Below, one piece after another: positions 24,882 through 32,491 of a DNA stretch of 64,000 bases. Position numbers and translations under genes: made by a program. Positions within the stretch are counted from its first letter, which is position 1; each line of letters starts with the position of its first letter. A model generated the notes under the pieces. That model did not search any database, was not told the origin of the DNA, and saw only the letters and a list, made by a program, of their open reading frames with translations. This DNA comes from Geomonas anaerohicana (GTDB taxonomy: Bacteria; Desulfobacterota; Desulfuromonadia; Geobacterales; Geobacteraceae). The stretch is taken from positions 1-64,000 of the forward strand of contig NZ_JAEMHL010000009.1 in assembly GCF_016458305.1 (NCBI RefSeq), read 5' to 3'.

Positions 24882-26657
24882 ATGACCGCCGAGCACTCGC
24901 CACAGGGGCAGGCACAGCTCAAGTACGTCGAGTTGCTGCTGCGCAAGGGGATGCAGGAGGAGGCGCGCGCCCGGCTCGATGAGCTGGTGCGGCAGGAGCC
25001 TCCCGTCGCCGCGGCCTGTTACCTGTTGGCCGTGCTCAAGGGGGAGGACGGCCAGGCGCAGGAGGCGGCCGACCTCTTGGCCCGGACCCTGGGGTTGGAG
25101 CCGGAGAACACCAAGGCGCTCAACGCCCTGGGGGGCGCACTGCGGCAGCTGGGTCAACTCGAGCGGGCGGCGGCGGCTTTCGCGGAGGCGCTGCGTATCG
25201 AGCCCGGCTTCGGCGAGGCGCGCATCAACCTCGCCCTCCTTTTGAAGGAGGCACTCCGTTTTACCGAGGCGGAGGCGCTGCTGCGCGAAGGGGTCCGGCT
25301 CGACCCCGGCTCGCTGCGTCTCACCTACAACCTAGCCAACGTGCTGCACGCGCAGGGGCGGAGCCTGGACGCGGTGGCGGCCTACCGGGAGACGCTGCGC
25401 CTCGACCCGGACCACCTGGACGCCCGCCAGAACCTCCTTTTCGCCCTGCACTACGCGCCGCAGTTCACCAGGCGCGCGATCTACGCCGAGCATCTCAAGG
25501 CGGCGCGCAGTCGCCCCTTCCGCCCGGCGCACCGGCAGGAACTGTCCCGCCCCCATCCCGGCGGGCGCATCAGGGTCGGCTACCTCTCCCCCGACTTCCG
25601 GGGCCACGCCGTGGCGAGCTTCATCGAGCCGGTGCTCGCGCAGCACGACCGCGACCGTTTCGAGATCTTCTGCTACGCCAACGTGGCCACTCCCGACGCC
25701 ACCACGGCGCGCCTGCAGGGGCTGTGCGATCAGTGGCGCGACATTCACGGTATGGCCGACCACAACGCCGCCGCCCTCATTGCCGGCGACGGCATCGACA
25801 TCCTCATCGACCTGGCCGGACACACCGCCGGCAGCCGGCTCCCCGTCTTCTGCCACCGCCCCGCCCCGATCCAGGTCACATGGATCGGCTACCCCGACAC
25901 CACCGGCCTGAAGGAGATGGACTACCGCATCACCGATGCGCTGGCCGATCCCCCCGGGACCGACGACCGCCTGCACAGCGAATGGCTGCTGCGGCTGCCG
26001 CGCACCTTCTGCTGCTACCACCCCCCCGCCGAGGCGCCGGAGCTCGCCCCGCCCCCCTCTTCCCAGAACGGGCACATCACCTTCGGCTCGTTCAACAACC
26101 TCGCCAAGGTCACGCCGGAGGTGATCGCGCTCTGGAGCCGCGTGCTGCACGCCGTGAAGGATTCGCGCCTGCTCCTGAAGGCGAAGCCGCTGGCGGACCA
26201 GGGGGTGCGCCGCCGCATACTGGACCAGTTCCGGGAGCAGGGGGTGGCGGCGGAGCGCATCGATCTGGACCAGGGGCAACCCGGCACCCGTGAGCACCTG
26301 GAGCAGTACCAGCGCGTGGACATAGGCCTGGACACCTTCCCCTACAACGGCACCACCACGACCTGCGAGGCACTCTGGATGGGGGTCCCGGTGATCTCCT
26401 TCTCCGGCGACCGCCACTGTTCGCGCACCGGCGCGAGCCTGCTCACCAACTGCGGCCTGGCCGACCTGGTCACGAAAAGCGAGGCGGCCTTTGTCGACAT
26501 GGCGCGGCAGGTGGCGCACGACCGGGAGACGCTGCGGGAGTTCCGGGCGGGTGCCCGGGAGAGAATGCGGCGCTCGCCGCTTCTGGACGCGGCCGGCGTT
26601 ACGAGGGAGCTGGAAACGGCGCTGGCTGAGCTTTGGGCGACGTCGCGCAGGCCATGA
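24882..26657 (+). CDS. TPR-GT41 (OGT/SPINDLY-like) protein glycosyltransferase
   Basis: A 591-residue protein. TPRs span 1-185 and a GT41 catalytic domain 215-590, with IRVGYLSPDFRGHAVASF, DILIDLAGHTAGSRL and FPYNGTTTTCEALWMGVPVI. It parallels the N-terminal two thirds of the preceding gene and probably arose by duplication. Its ATG lies 1 nt after the previous stop. It is the last gene of the rightward island and faces flaF-flbT-fliC. A soluble, cytoplasmic Ser/Thr glycosyltransferase acting on a protein before export, most simply flagellin, is the leading inference. Confidence 0.85.
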   Translation: MTAEHSPQGQAQLKYVELLLRKGMQEEARARLDELVRQEPPVAAACYLLAVLKGEDGQAQEAADLLARTLGLEPENTKALNALGGALRQLGQLERAAAAFAEALRIEPGFGEARINLALLLKEALRFTEAEALLREGVRLDPGSLRLTYNLANVLHAQGRSLDAVAAYRETLRLDPDHLDARQNLLFALHYAPQFTRRAIYAEHLKAARSRPFRPAHRQELSRPHPGGRIRVGYLSPDFRGHAVASFIEPVLAQHDRDRFEIFCYANVATPDATTARLQGLCDQWRDIHGMADHNAAALIAGDGIDILIDLAGHTAGSRLPVFCHRPAPIQVTWIGYPDTTGLKEMDYRITDALADPPGTDDRLHSEWLLRLPRTFCCYHPPAEAPELAPPPSSQNGHITFGSFNNLAKVTPEVIALWSRVLHAVKDSRLLLKAKPLADQGVRRRILDQFREQGVAAERIDLDQGQPGTREHLEQYQRVDIGLDTFPYNGTTTTCEALWMGVPVISFSGDRHCSRTGASLLTNCGLADLVTKSEAAFVDMARQVAHDRETLREFRAGARERMRRSPLLDAAGVTRELETALAELWATSRRP

Positions 26658-26848
26658 AAATCAGCCGCTGAGAGCGTTAGAGACCTACTGAGAGAACCTA
26701 AGGTATTGGTTTCACCCTAAAGCTTGTGCTTTTTGGCTTTCTCAGATTTCCTCAGATTTTCTCCGTGGCCAACGGTTTGCTTTTTTTAGATGTTTTGAAG
26801 TTCTTGGTTGGGCAGGGTAATGGCGGTGAGCGGCGCGGCAAACGTCAT

Positions 26849-26880
26849 CGAGGGGGACCACCGTGCGGCAATCCCCCTCG
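26849..26880. terminator. Hairpin between converging glycan and flaF units
   Basis: CGAGGGGGA and TCCCCCTCG form a perfect 9-bp stem around a 14-nt loop between the two converging genes. Neither side has a good T-tract, so termination is likely but not certain. The preceding AT-richer stretch (26700-26800) resembles non-coding repeat debris (CTCAGATTTCCTCAGATTTT). Confidence 0.5.
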
Positions 26881-26904
26881 AAGAGCAGCTGATTTCTGCG
26901 ACGA

Positions 26905-27294
26905 CTAACCCGCGTTCTCGGGATTGGTCCTCAAGCCGGCGGCGATGTTGAAGTTGATGTCGACCACGATGGAGAGCTTCTCCGCAGCCGGGAAAGCCAT
27001 CACCTCGAAGAACCTCTTGTCCACGAACAGGCTCAGGTTCAGGAGGTCCTCCCGCAGCTTCTTCGGCATCGGGTGGTTGGGCTCGGTCAGCTCGGCCTGG
27101 AAGAAGCTCCAGACCTTCTGGTTGTACTTTATCGCCTCCAGCAGCTTGGCTTCGCGGTCCGGGGCATCCCAGTTTTCCTGGACGGCCTTGAGCATAAGCC
27201 CCGCCTTGGTCAGCACGGAGGCTTCGAGCTCGCGTCCCGACATGCTCTCCTTCTGGATACCGACGTACTCCTTGATCGCGTTGTTAGTTTGCAT
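26905..27294 (-). CDS. flaF: Flagellar biosynthesis regulator FlaF
   Basis: A 129-residue soluble protein matching the FlaF family: an N-terminal ARELEASVLTKAGLML-like helix and a central YNQKVWSFFQAEL segment followed by PMPKKLREDLLNLSLFVD. In alphaproteobacteria FlaF promotes flagellin secretion or translation and opposes FlbT. It overlaps flbT by 11 bp, so the pair is co-translated downstream of flagellin. Family identity is from motif recognition. Confidence 0.8.
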   Translation of the reverse strand: MQTNNAIKEYVGIQKESMSGRELEASVLTKAGLMLKAVQENWDAPDREAKLLEAIKYNQKVWSFFQAELTEPNHPMPKKLREDLLNLSLFVDKRFFEVMAFPAAEKLSIVVDINFNIAAGLRTNPENAG

Positions 27295-27673
27295 TTTTCA
27301 GTAGCTCCTCTTCGTACTCGATGAGAGTTTTGGCAAGTTTGAGTGCCTGGTAGTAGTTCCCGCCCTCTATCCGTTCGTTCAATTGCTCGATGTAGGTCCT
27401 GGTGCTCGGGGCCGCCTTCAGTATCTCGGTCGCCAGTTCCGAGTACGCCTTGACGTACTTCGGGACGTTGGGCTCGTCGATATACATGAGCTGGATGGTG
27501 AAGTAGACCCTCTTGCAGGGCGTGGTGATGTCCTTCTCGCCCAGGATGTCCTTTTCGCGCAGTATGGGGACCGTGTTCTCGATAAAGAGAACCGTCCCTT
27601 TGCCGCCGTTTCTGACCACGGCGCCGCCCACGATGAGCCGCTCGTTGCTCTTCAAAGTAATTTTCAGGGACAT
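27284..27673 (-). CDS. flbT: Flagellin mRNA regulator FlbT
   Basis: A 129-residue protein with the FlbT pattern: LKSNERLIVGGAVVRNG at the N-terminus, VPILREKDIL, CKRVYFTIQLMYID, then YYQALKLAKTLIEYEEELL. In Caulobacter FlbT binds the flagellin mRNA leader and represses its translation. Here the flagellin leader is long and has several hairpins, so the same type of control is plausible. Start 27673 has GAAAGGG upstream. It shares an operon with flaF and lies behind fliC and an unknown gene. Confidence 0.85.
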   Translation of the reverse strand: MSLKITLKSNERLIVGGAVVRNGGKGTVLFIENTVPILREKDILGEKDITTPCKRVYFTIQLMYIDEPNVPKYVKAYSELATEILKAAPSTRTYIEQLNERIEGGNYYQALKLAKTLIEYEEELLKNAN

Positions 27674-27678
27674 ATCGG

Positions 27679-28422
27679 TTAACTCAACCCTTTCAGGAAT
27701 TGAGGGTGCTGTTGCGCCACCCCCTGAGTAACCGATTCTGCAAATTGCTGGCCAATCTCGGCACTTTTTTGCGCCGCGTGCGATTCGGTGGCGACCGGCT
27801 GAGAAACCAAGCTTTCCGCACCCTTAGGAGCCGAGAAAATGCGGGCGAAACGCCCGTCGGCAACAAAGGAGGCGGTGGCCGCGGCAATGTCGCTGCGCAG
27901 CGCCGTCAGCGACTGCGCCGCCGCGTCAAGTTTGTCCACGTGGTCAGCAATTTGACTGTCGTCCGCATTCATAGCGAGCGGCTCCGGAAGGGGCACCTGC
28001 TTGCGGGCCTCGACAACGGAGGGAGGAGGAGGGAAGGTGAGCTGATCGATCTCCTTGCGGAGGGCCGTGTAGGCTCTCAAAAGCTTCATCCTTTCCTTGT
28101 CTTGCGGTGCGAAGGGAGGAAAATTTTTAACTATCGTTTCCAGAGGTTCCTTCATCTTGTCAATCTTTTGACCCAATTCCTGGGCCGCCTTGTCGGTCTC
28201 CCTGATGGATGCAGCGGCGCTGTTTTGCCGCTCGTTTTGCAGACGGATGTCCGCCAGCTTGCGGTCTCCCTGCACGGAAAAGAGCACCTGGTCGGTGATG
28301 GCGGGGTCTTCGGGCTTTTGCTTTTCGGTCGGGGGATTTTGGGCAGAGCTGGAGAGGGAGGTGAGTTGGGAAGAGGAAGTGGGGACTGGAACGCTCTCGG
28401 GTTGCAGTCGATCGATTAACAT
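27679..28422 (-). CDS. Uncharacterised protein between fliC and flbT
   Basis: A 247-residue protein that I do not recognise. It has no signal peptide or membrane segment. The first 40 residues are Ser/Pro/Gln-rich and look disordered. Residues about 55-105 are charged and probably form a coiled coil (IRLQNERQNSAAASIRETDK), and the rest is Ala/Gln-rich helix. It ends 5 nt before flbT and starts 60 nt after fliC, with a GGGGGG-type Shine-Dalgarno. Position and composition would fit a flagellar secretion-related, FlaG-like or chaperone-like protein, but that is speculation. Confidence 0.7.
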   Translation of the reverse strand: MLIDRLQPESVPVPTSSSQLTSLSSSAQNPPTEKQKPEDPAITDQVLFSVQGDRKLADIRLQNERQNSAAASIRETDKAAQELGQKIDKMKEPLETIVKNFPPFAPQDKERMKLLRAYTALRKEIDQLTFPPPPSVVEARKQVPLPEPLAMNADDSQIADHVDKLDAAAQSLTALRSDIAAATASFVADGRFARIFSAPKGAESLVSQPVATESHAAQKSAEIGQQFAESVTQGVAQQHPQFLKGLS

Positions 28423-28445
28423 ACGCTACCCCCCTTGAAGAGGGA

Positions 28446-28473
28446 TTGCGGAGCGGGTTACCCCGCTCCGCAA
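28446..28473 (-). other. 12-bp hairpin directly after fliC
   Basis: TTGCGGAGCGGG and its exact complement enclose a 4-nt loop, 8 nt past the fliC stop. No T-tract follows on the minus strand. It is probably a 3'-end stabiliser or partial terminator that makes fliC mRNA more abundant than the downstream flbT-flaF message. Confidence 0.65.
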
Positions 28474-28481
28474 AGCTAGGG

Positions 28482-29300
28482 TTAGAACAGTCTGAGGACT
28501 GCCTGTGCTGCCTGCGAGGACATCGAGAGCGAGGTGGTACCCAAGCTCTGACGGGTCTGCAGCATCAGCATGTTGGCGCCTTCCTGGTTCATGTCGGCCA
28601 GGGTCAGGTTGTCCGCACCGGTCTGCAGCGTGTTGATCATCGAGTCGGTGAAGTTCTGACGGGTGGTGATGATGTTCAGGTTCGCCGCCAGGGTCTGGGT
28701 GTTGGACCTGAGGGTCGAGATCGCCGTATCCATCTTCGCCGTGTCGGTGGTGATGTCGGAGTTGGCAGCCCATGCGCCGCTGGCGCCGCTGAGGCTGAGG
28801 CCGCTTGCGCTGGCCAGGAAGCCGACGACGTCGAGGCTGGAGCTGGCATCTTCGTTGAAGTTGACGGTCAGGGTGTTGGTGGAGCTCAGCAGGTTCAGGC
28901 CGCGGTATCCGGAGTCAGAGGAGATGTTGTTCACCTGGCTGCGGATGGTGTCGTACTGGGTCGCCAGTTTGGACCTGGTCGAGGTGTCGCTGGTGGAGAG
29001 GGCGGATTGTGCGATACCTTTTGCTGCGTTGATCAGGCCGGTGATGGCGGTGATACCTGCGTTGGCGGCCGATACGGTCTGAACCGCCTCGGACATGCCG
29101 TCCTTGCGGTCAGCGAGGTCGCTGGCGCGCTGGTTTGCGTTCTGCGCTGCAAAGTAGTTGGTCGGGTTGTCGAGCGCGCTGTTGACCTGCTTGCCGGAAG
29201 AGAGCCTTTCCTGGGTCCTGTTCAGCAGCTTGCTGGTCGATTGGAGGTTGAGAAGGTTGGTCCTCATGCCTGCGGTGAGAGAGATGTCGCTAGTTGCCAT
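28482..29300 (-). CDS. fliC: Flagellin
   Basis: A 272-residue flagellin. It has the N-terminal D0/D1 helices (DISLTAGMRTNLLNLQ; RLSSGKQVNSALDN) and the C-terminal D1/D0 helices ending LGTTSLSMSSQAAQAVLRLF. The central surface domain is short (about 150-190) and rich in Ser/Thr/Ala, giving many possible O-glycosylation sites. It is exported through the flagellar type III apparatus and polymerises into the filament. Start 29300 is chosen because AAAGGAGAAG lies just upstream. A longer frame from 29384 would put the leader hairpins inside the coding sequence. Preceded by a FliA promoter; flanked on both sides by glycosyltransferase operons. Confidence 0.95.
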   Translation of the reverse strand: MATSDISLTAGMRTNLLNLQSTSKLLNRTQERLSSGKQVNSALDNPTNYFAAQNANQRASDLADRKDGMSEAVQTVSAANAGITAITGLINAAKGIAQSALSTSDTSTRSKLATQYDTIRSQVNNISSDSGYRGLNLLSSTNTLTVNFNEDASSSLDVVGFLASASGLSLSGASGAWAANSDITTDTAKMDTAISTLRSNTQTLAANLNIITTRQNFTDSMINTLQTGADNLTLADMNQEGANMLMLQTRQSLGTTSLSMSSQAAQAVLRLF

Positions 29301-29448
29301 GGTACTTCTCCTTTTCTGGGTGTTTGCCGGCATTCTTGCCGGGTTGAAAACCGTGTCGATGCTGTCTTCTTCGGTATCGGGCATCCTGCCCTACGGCGAG
29401 TAACTGATGAATTTCACCCCCTCATCGCCGGCGCGTCCTGCGCGTTTG
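29301..29448 (-). promoter_or_regulatory. Structured fliC 5' leader with AGGA-loop hairpins
   Basis: The predicted leader is about 148 nt. Hairpin 1 (29431-29443) reads GCGC-AGGAC-GCGC on the mRNA. Hairpin 2 (29379-29391) reads GGGC-AGGAT-GCCC. Hairpin 3 (29327-29342) is CCGGCA/TGCCGG. The Shine-Dalgarno AAAAGGAGAAG follows. GGA displayed in short hairpin loops plus a GGA at the ribosome site is the arrangement bound by CsrA. FlbT, encoded downstream, is another candidate ligand. Confidence 0.55.
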
Positions 29449-29454
29449 TAAAGA

Positions 29455-29482
29455 ATATCGACACGGCGGGCCCAAAACTTTA
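29455..29482 (-). promoter_or_regulatory. FliA (sigma-28) promoter of fliC
   Basis: On the minus strand TAAAGTTTT is followed, 16 nt after TAAA, by GTCGATAT. This is one base longer than the usual 15-nt spacer but shares the complete -35 with the promoter at 2359. The predicted start is near 29448. Confidence 0.75.
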
Positions 29483-29518
29483 ACGGAAAAGCACCACCTT
29501 ACGATTATTTTTGTCAAA

Positions 29519-32488
29519 TTATTGGCAGCTCAACCTCCCTTCCAGGGCGGCGCGGATCCGGCGCATGACGCCGGGCCAGTCGCCGGGGCGCCCCTGCCGG
29601 AAGATGCGCATGGCGGGATACCAGGGTGAGTCCTCGCGCTCGGCGAACCAGCGCCAGTCGCAGGAGTAGGGCAAAAGGAGCCAGACCGGCATCCCCATGC
29701 CGCCGGCCAGGTGCGCCGCCGCCGTGTCCACGGTGATGAGCAGGTCGAGCCCGGCCAGGATGGCGGCGCTGTCCCCGAAGTCGTTGATCTGCGGCGCGAG
29801 GTCGACGGCGGGGAGGAGCCCGGGGTCCGGGGCCTCGCCCAGTTGCAGGGAATAAAAGAGCACACCAGGCATATCGGCAAGAGCGGCGAAATGCTGAAAC
29901 GGGCAGGCGCGGTTTCTGGGCAGCGGCCCGCCGCGCCAGACCAGCCCGACCTTTAGGGTCGCCCTCTCCTCCAGCATGAGGCTCCAGAGCGCGGCGCGCC
30001 GCTCCTCGGCAAAGAGGTAGGGGCGCCAGGGAGGCATCTTTGCCAGCGTGGTGCCGAACAGGTAGGGGAGGGAAATGAGCTGGACCTGGCAGTCGCACGG
30101 CGGCAGCTCGTCGGGCCCGCACACCGCCGCCACGCCGGGGACTCGCGCCAGGAGGGGCTTCAGCGCCGGGATCTGGCAGCGCACCACCACCCGCCCTCCC
30201 CGCTGCGCCACCAGCGGCGCGTAACGGATGAACTGGAGCGTGTCGCCCAGCCCCTGTTCGCACTGCAACAGGATGGTGCGCCCGCCAAGCTCCTCGCCGC
30301 GCCAGAGCGGCACGGACAGTTCCGGCTCGCACCCCGCCAGGCGCCACTGGTACTCGCGCCACCCCTCTTCGTACTCACCCACGGACAGCAGGCTCAGGGC
30401 GAGGTTCCAGTGCGCCTCCGGGTGCTCGGGCGCCAGGCGCAGCAGTTCCCGGTAGGACGCTATGGCCTGCTGCGGCTGCATGAGATCCTGGTAGGCGGTG
30501 CCGAGGTTGATGCGCGCCTCCAGGTAGCCGGGATCGAGCGCGATGGCGTGACGGTACAGCTCGACCGCCTGCGCCGGATCCTCCAGCACCTGCAGGCAGG
30601 CGCCCAGGTTCACGTAGGCGGGAAGGTAGCCGGGATTGAGCTCGACGGCGCGCCGAAACAGCGGCTCGGCGGCGTCGTGGTCGGCGCGGCCGACCAGGAG
30701 CGTCCCCAGGTTGTTGTAGGCGTCGGCGAGGTCGGGTTTGAGCTCCATGGCGCGCCGGTAGCTCGACTCCGCCTCCATCAAAAGCCCCTGGTCCTGCAGC
30801 GCGAGCCCCAGGTTGTTGTAGACCTCGGCGCACTCAGGGAGCCGGTGCAGCAGGGCGCGATAGAGCGCGACGGCGCCGGAGAGATCTCCCTCCCCCCTCA
30901 GGCGGTTCGCCTCCCGGAACAGCTGGTTCGGGTCCTCGAGCGCCGCCCCGGGGAGCGGTGCGATGCCGTGCGCCACCGCCTCGATCACCGGCTGCCACTG
31001 TCCCGGTTCCGGCTGGCGGTGCAGGGCGACGCCCGGATACCAGGGGGAGTCGGAACGGCCGTGGAGCCAGCGCCAGTCGCAGGAGAAGGGGAGCATGAGC
31101 TGCACCGGCTTCGCCATGGCCGCAGCGAGATGCGCGACGGCGGTGTCCACCGCGACCACCAGGTCGAGGTTGTCGATTAGGGCGGCGGTGTGCGCGAAAT
31201 CTTCGAGGTCCGCGGTCAGGTCGACGAAAGCCCCTGCCCCGGCCAATGCGGCCAGGTCCTCGGCCGCCGCGCCCAGCTGCAGGTTGTACAGGGTCACCCC
31301 CGGCAGCGAGGCCAGGGGGACCAGGGCCTGCGCCGCGAGTGAGCGGTAGCGGTCGCGCTTGTACCCGGCGCTGCCGGCCCAGACCACCCCCACCCTGAGC
31401 CCCGTCCCCGGCGCCACCTTTGCGCGCCACTGTGCGCTCAGCGCGGCGTCGGCGGTGATCGGCGGGTCCTGCGGCGGGATGGTCTTAAGGGTGGTGCCCA
31501 AAAGGTGCGGCAGGCTCAGGAGGTAGGCGTAGGTGTCGAAGGGGGGAGGTGCTTCACCGGCGGCAACAAGGGCGATCCCGCCTCCCTGGGCGGCGAAGAG
31601 CGGCAGCAGTTCGCGGCGGCACTCGAGCACCACCTGCTCGCCCTGGCGCGCCAAGAGCTGCGCGTAGCGGAAAAACTGGATGGCGTCGCCGAAGCCCTGC
31701 TCGGCGCGTATCAGGAGGGTGCGGCCGGCCAGCGGGGAACCGTCCCACATCTGCCGCCCCATGAAACTGGTGTCGAAAGCGCCGGCCGGGTCCTGCAGGC
31801 GCCACTGGTACTCGCGCCACCCCTCCCGGTACTCCCCCAGGGCGAGCAGGGCCAGGGCCAGGTTCCAGTGCGCATCGACGCTGTCGGGATCGAGCGCCAG
31901 GGCCTCGCGCAACGCGGCCAGCGCGTCATCGAACTGGTTCAGCGCGAGCAGCGAGCCCCCCAGGTTCACCCATCCCTTCAGGTGGTCGGGCTGCAGTTCG
32001 ACCACCTTCCGGTAGCACTGCGCCGCCCCCTGCCACTCCCCCTGGGCGCGCAGGGCATGGCCGAGGTGGTAGTAGGCGTTGCCGTAGCCGGGATCGAGGG
32101 CGATGGCGTCGCAGAAACGTGCTACCGCCGCATCCAGCTCCCCAAGCTTCAACAGCACGTTGCCCAGGTTGCCCATGGCCTCCGGGTAGTCGGGCCTGAG
32201 CTCCAGCGCGGCGCGGTAGCGCTGCTGCGCCTCCTCCAGCCGCCCCTGGTCCTCCAGCACCACGCCCAGGTTGTTGTGCAGCTCGGCCTGCGCCGGGTCG
32301 AGGGCCACGGCCCGGGAGAAGGCCTCGAAGGCCTGTTCCGGCCGTCCCAGAAGACGGGCCAGGGCGCCGGCAAGGGTGAGCAGGTCGACGTCGTCCGGCG
32401 TCTCCCGCAAGAGTTCCCGGCACAACTCGTCCGCCCGCTCGACGCGGTTTTCCGCCAGGGCGCGCTTCAGTTCATCGCGGCTTTGCAT
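29519..32488 (-). CDS. TPR-GT9-like protein with two modules
   Basis: A 989-residue protein made of two repeats of the same architecture: a TPR array (1-225 and 515-745) followed by a GT9/heptosyltransferase-fold domain (230-500 and 745-985). Each catalytic-like part has an EQGxGDxxQFxRYAxL segment after the TPRs. Near its end each has a DTAxAHLAxxMxxPVxLxLPxSCDWRW segment and a DSPWYP motif. GT9 enzymes transfer heptoses from ADP-heptose, while TPR-linked versions in bacteria are poorly characterised. It is the last gene of the sigma-54-type operon, 3 nt from the preceding giant gene. No terminator is visible before fliC, so read-through is possible. Confidence 0.8.
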   Translation of the reverse strand: MQSRDELKRALAENRVERADELCRELLRETPDDVDLLTLAGALARLLGRPEQAFEAFSRAVALDPAQAELHNNLGVVLEDQGRLEEAQQRYRAALELRPDYPEAMGNLGNVLLKLGELDAAVARFCDAIALDPGYGNAYYHLGHALRAQGEWQGAAQCYRKVVELQPDHLKGWVNLGGSLLALNQFDDALAALREALALDPDSVDAHWNLALALLALGEYREGWREYQWRLQDPAGAFDTSFMGRQMWDGSPLAGRTLLIRAEQGFGDAIQFFRYAQLLARQGEQVVLECRRELLPLFAAQGGGIALVAAGEAPPPFDTYAYLLSLPHLLGTTLKTIPPQDPPITADAALSAQWRAKVAPGTGLRVGVVWAGSAGYKRDRYRSLAAQALVPLASLPGVTLYNLQLGAAAEDLAALAGAGAFVDLTADLEDFAHTAALIDNLDLVVAVDTAVAHLAAAMAKPVQLMLPFSCDWRWLHGRSDSPWYPGVALHRQPEPGQWQPVIEAVAHGIAPLPGAALEDPNQLFREANRLRGEGDLSGAVALYRALLHRLPECAEVYNNLGLALQDQGLLMEAESSYRRAMELKPDLADAYNNLGTLLVGRADHDAAEPLFRRAVELNPGYLPAYVNLGACLQVLEDPAQAVELYRHAIALDPGYLEARINLGTAYQDLMQPQQAIASYRELLRLAPEHPEAHWNLALSLLSVGEYEEGWREYQWRLAGCEPELSVPLWRGEELGGRTILLQCEQGLGDTLQFIRYAPLVAQRGGRVVVRCQIPALKPLLARVPGVAAVCGPDELPPCDCQVQLISLPYLFGTTLAKMPPWRPYLFAEERRAALWSLMLEERATLKVGLVWRGGPLPRNRACPFQHFAALADMPGVLFYSLQLGEAPDPGLLPAVDLAPQINDFGDSAAILAGLDLLITVDTAAAHLAGGMGMPVWLLLPYSCDWRWFAEREDSPWYPAMRIFRQGRPGDWPGVMRRIRAALEGRLSCQ

Positions 32489-32491
32489 CGA

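Noticed and set aside
26726-26908. 61-codon open frame after the second GT41 gene
   Set aside because: No Shine-Dalgarno, no homology seen, overlaps the 9-bp hairpin, and lies in AT-richer repeat-like sequence.
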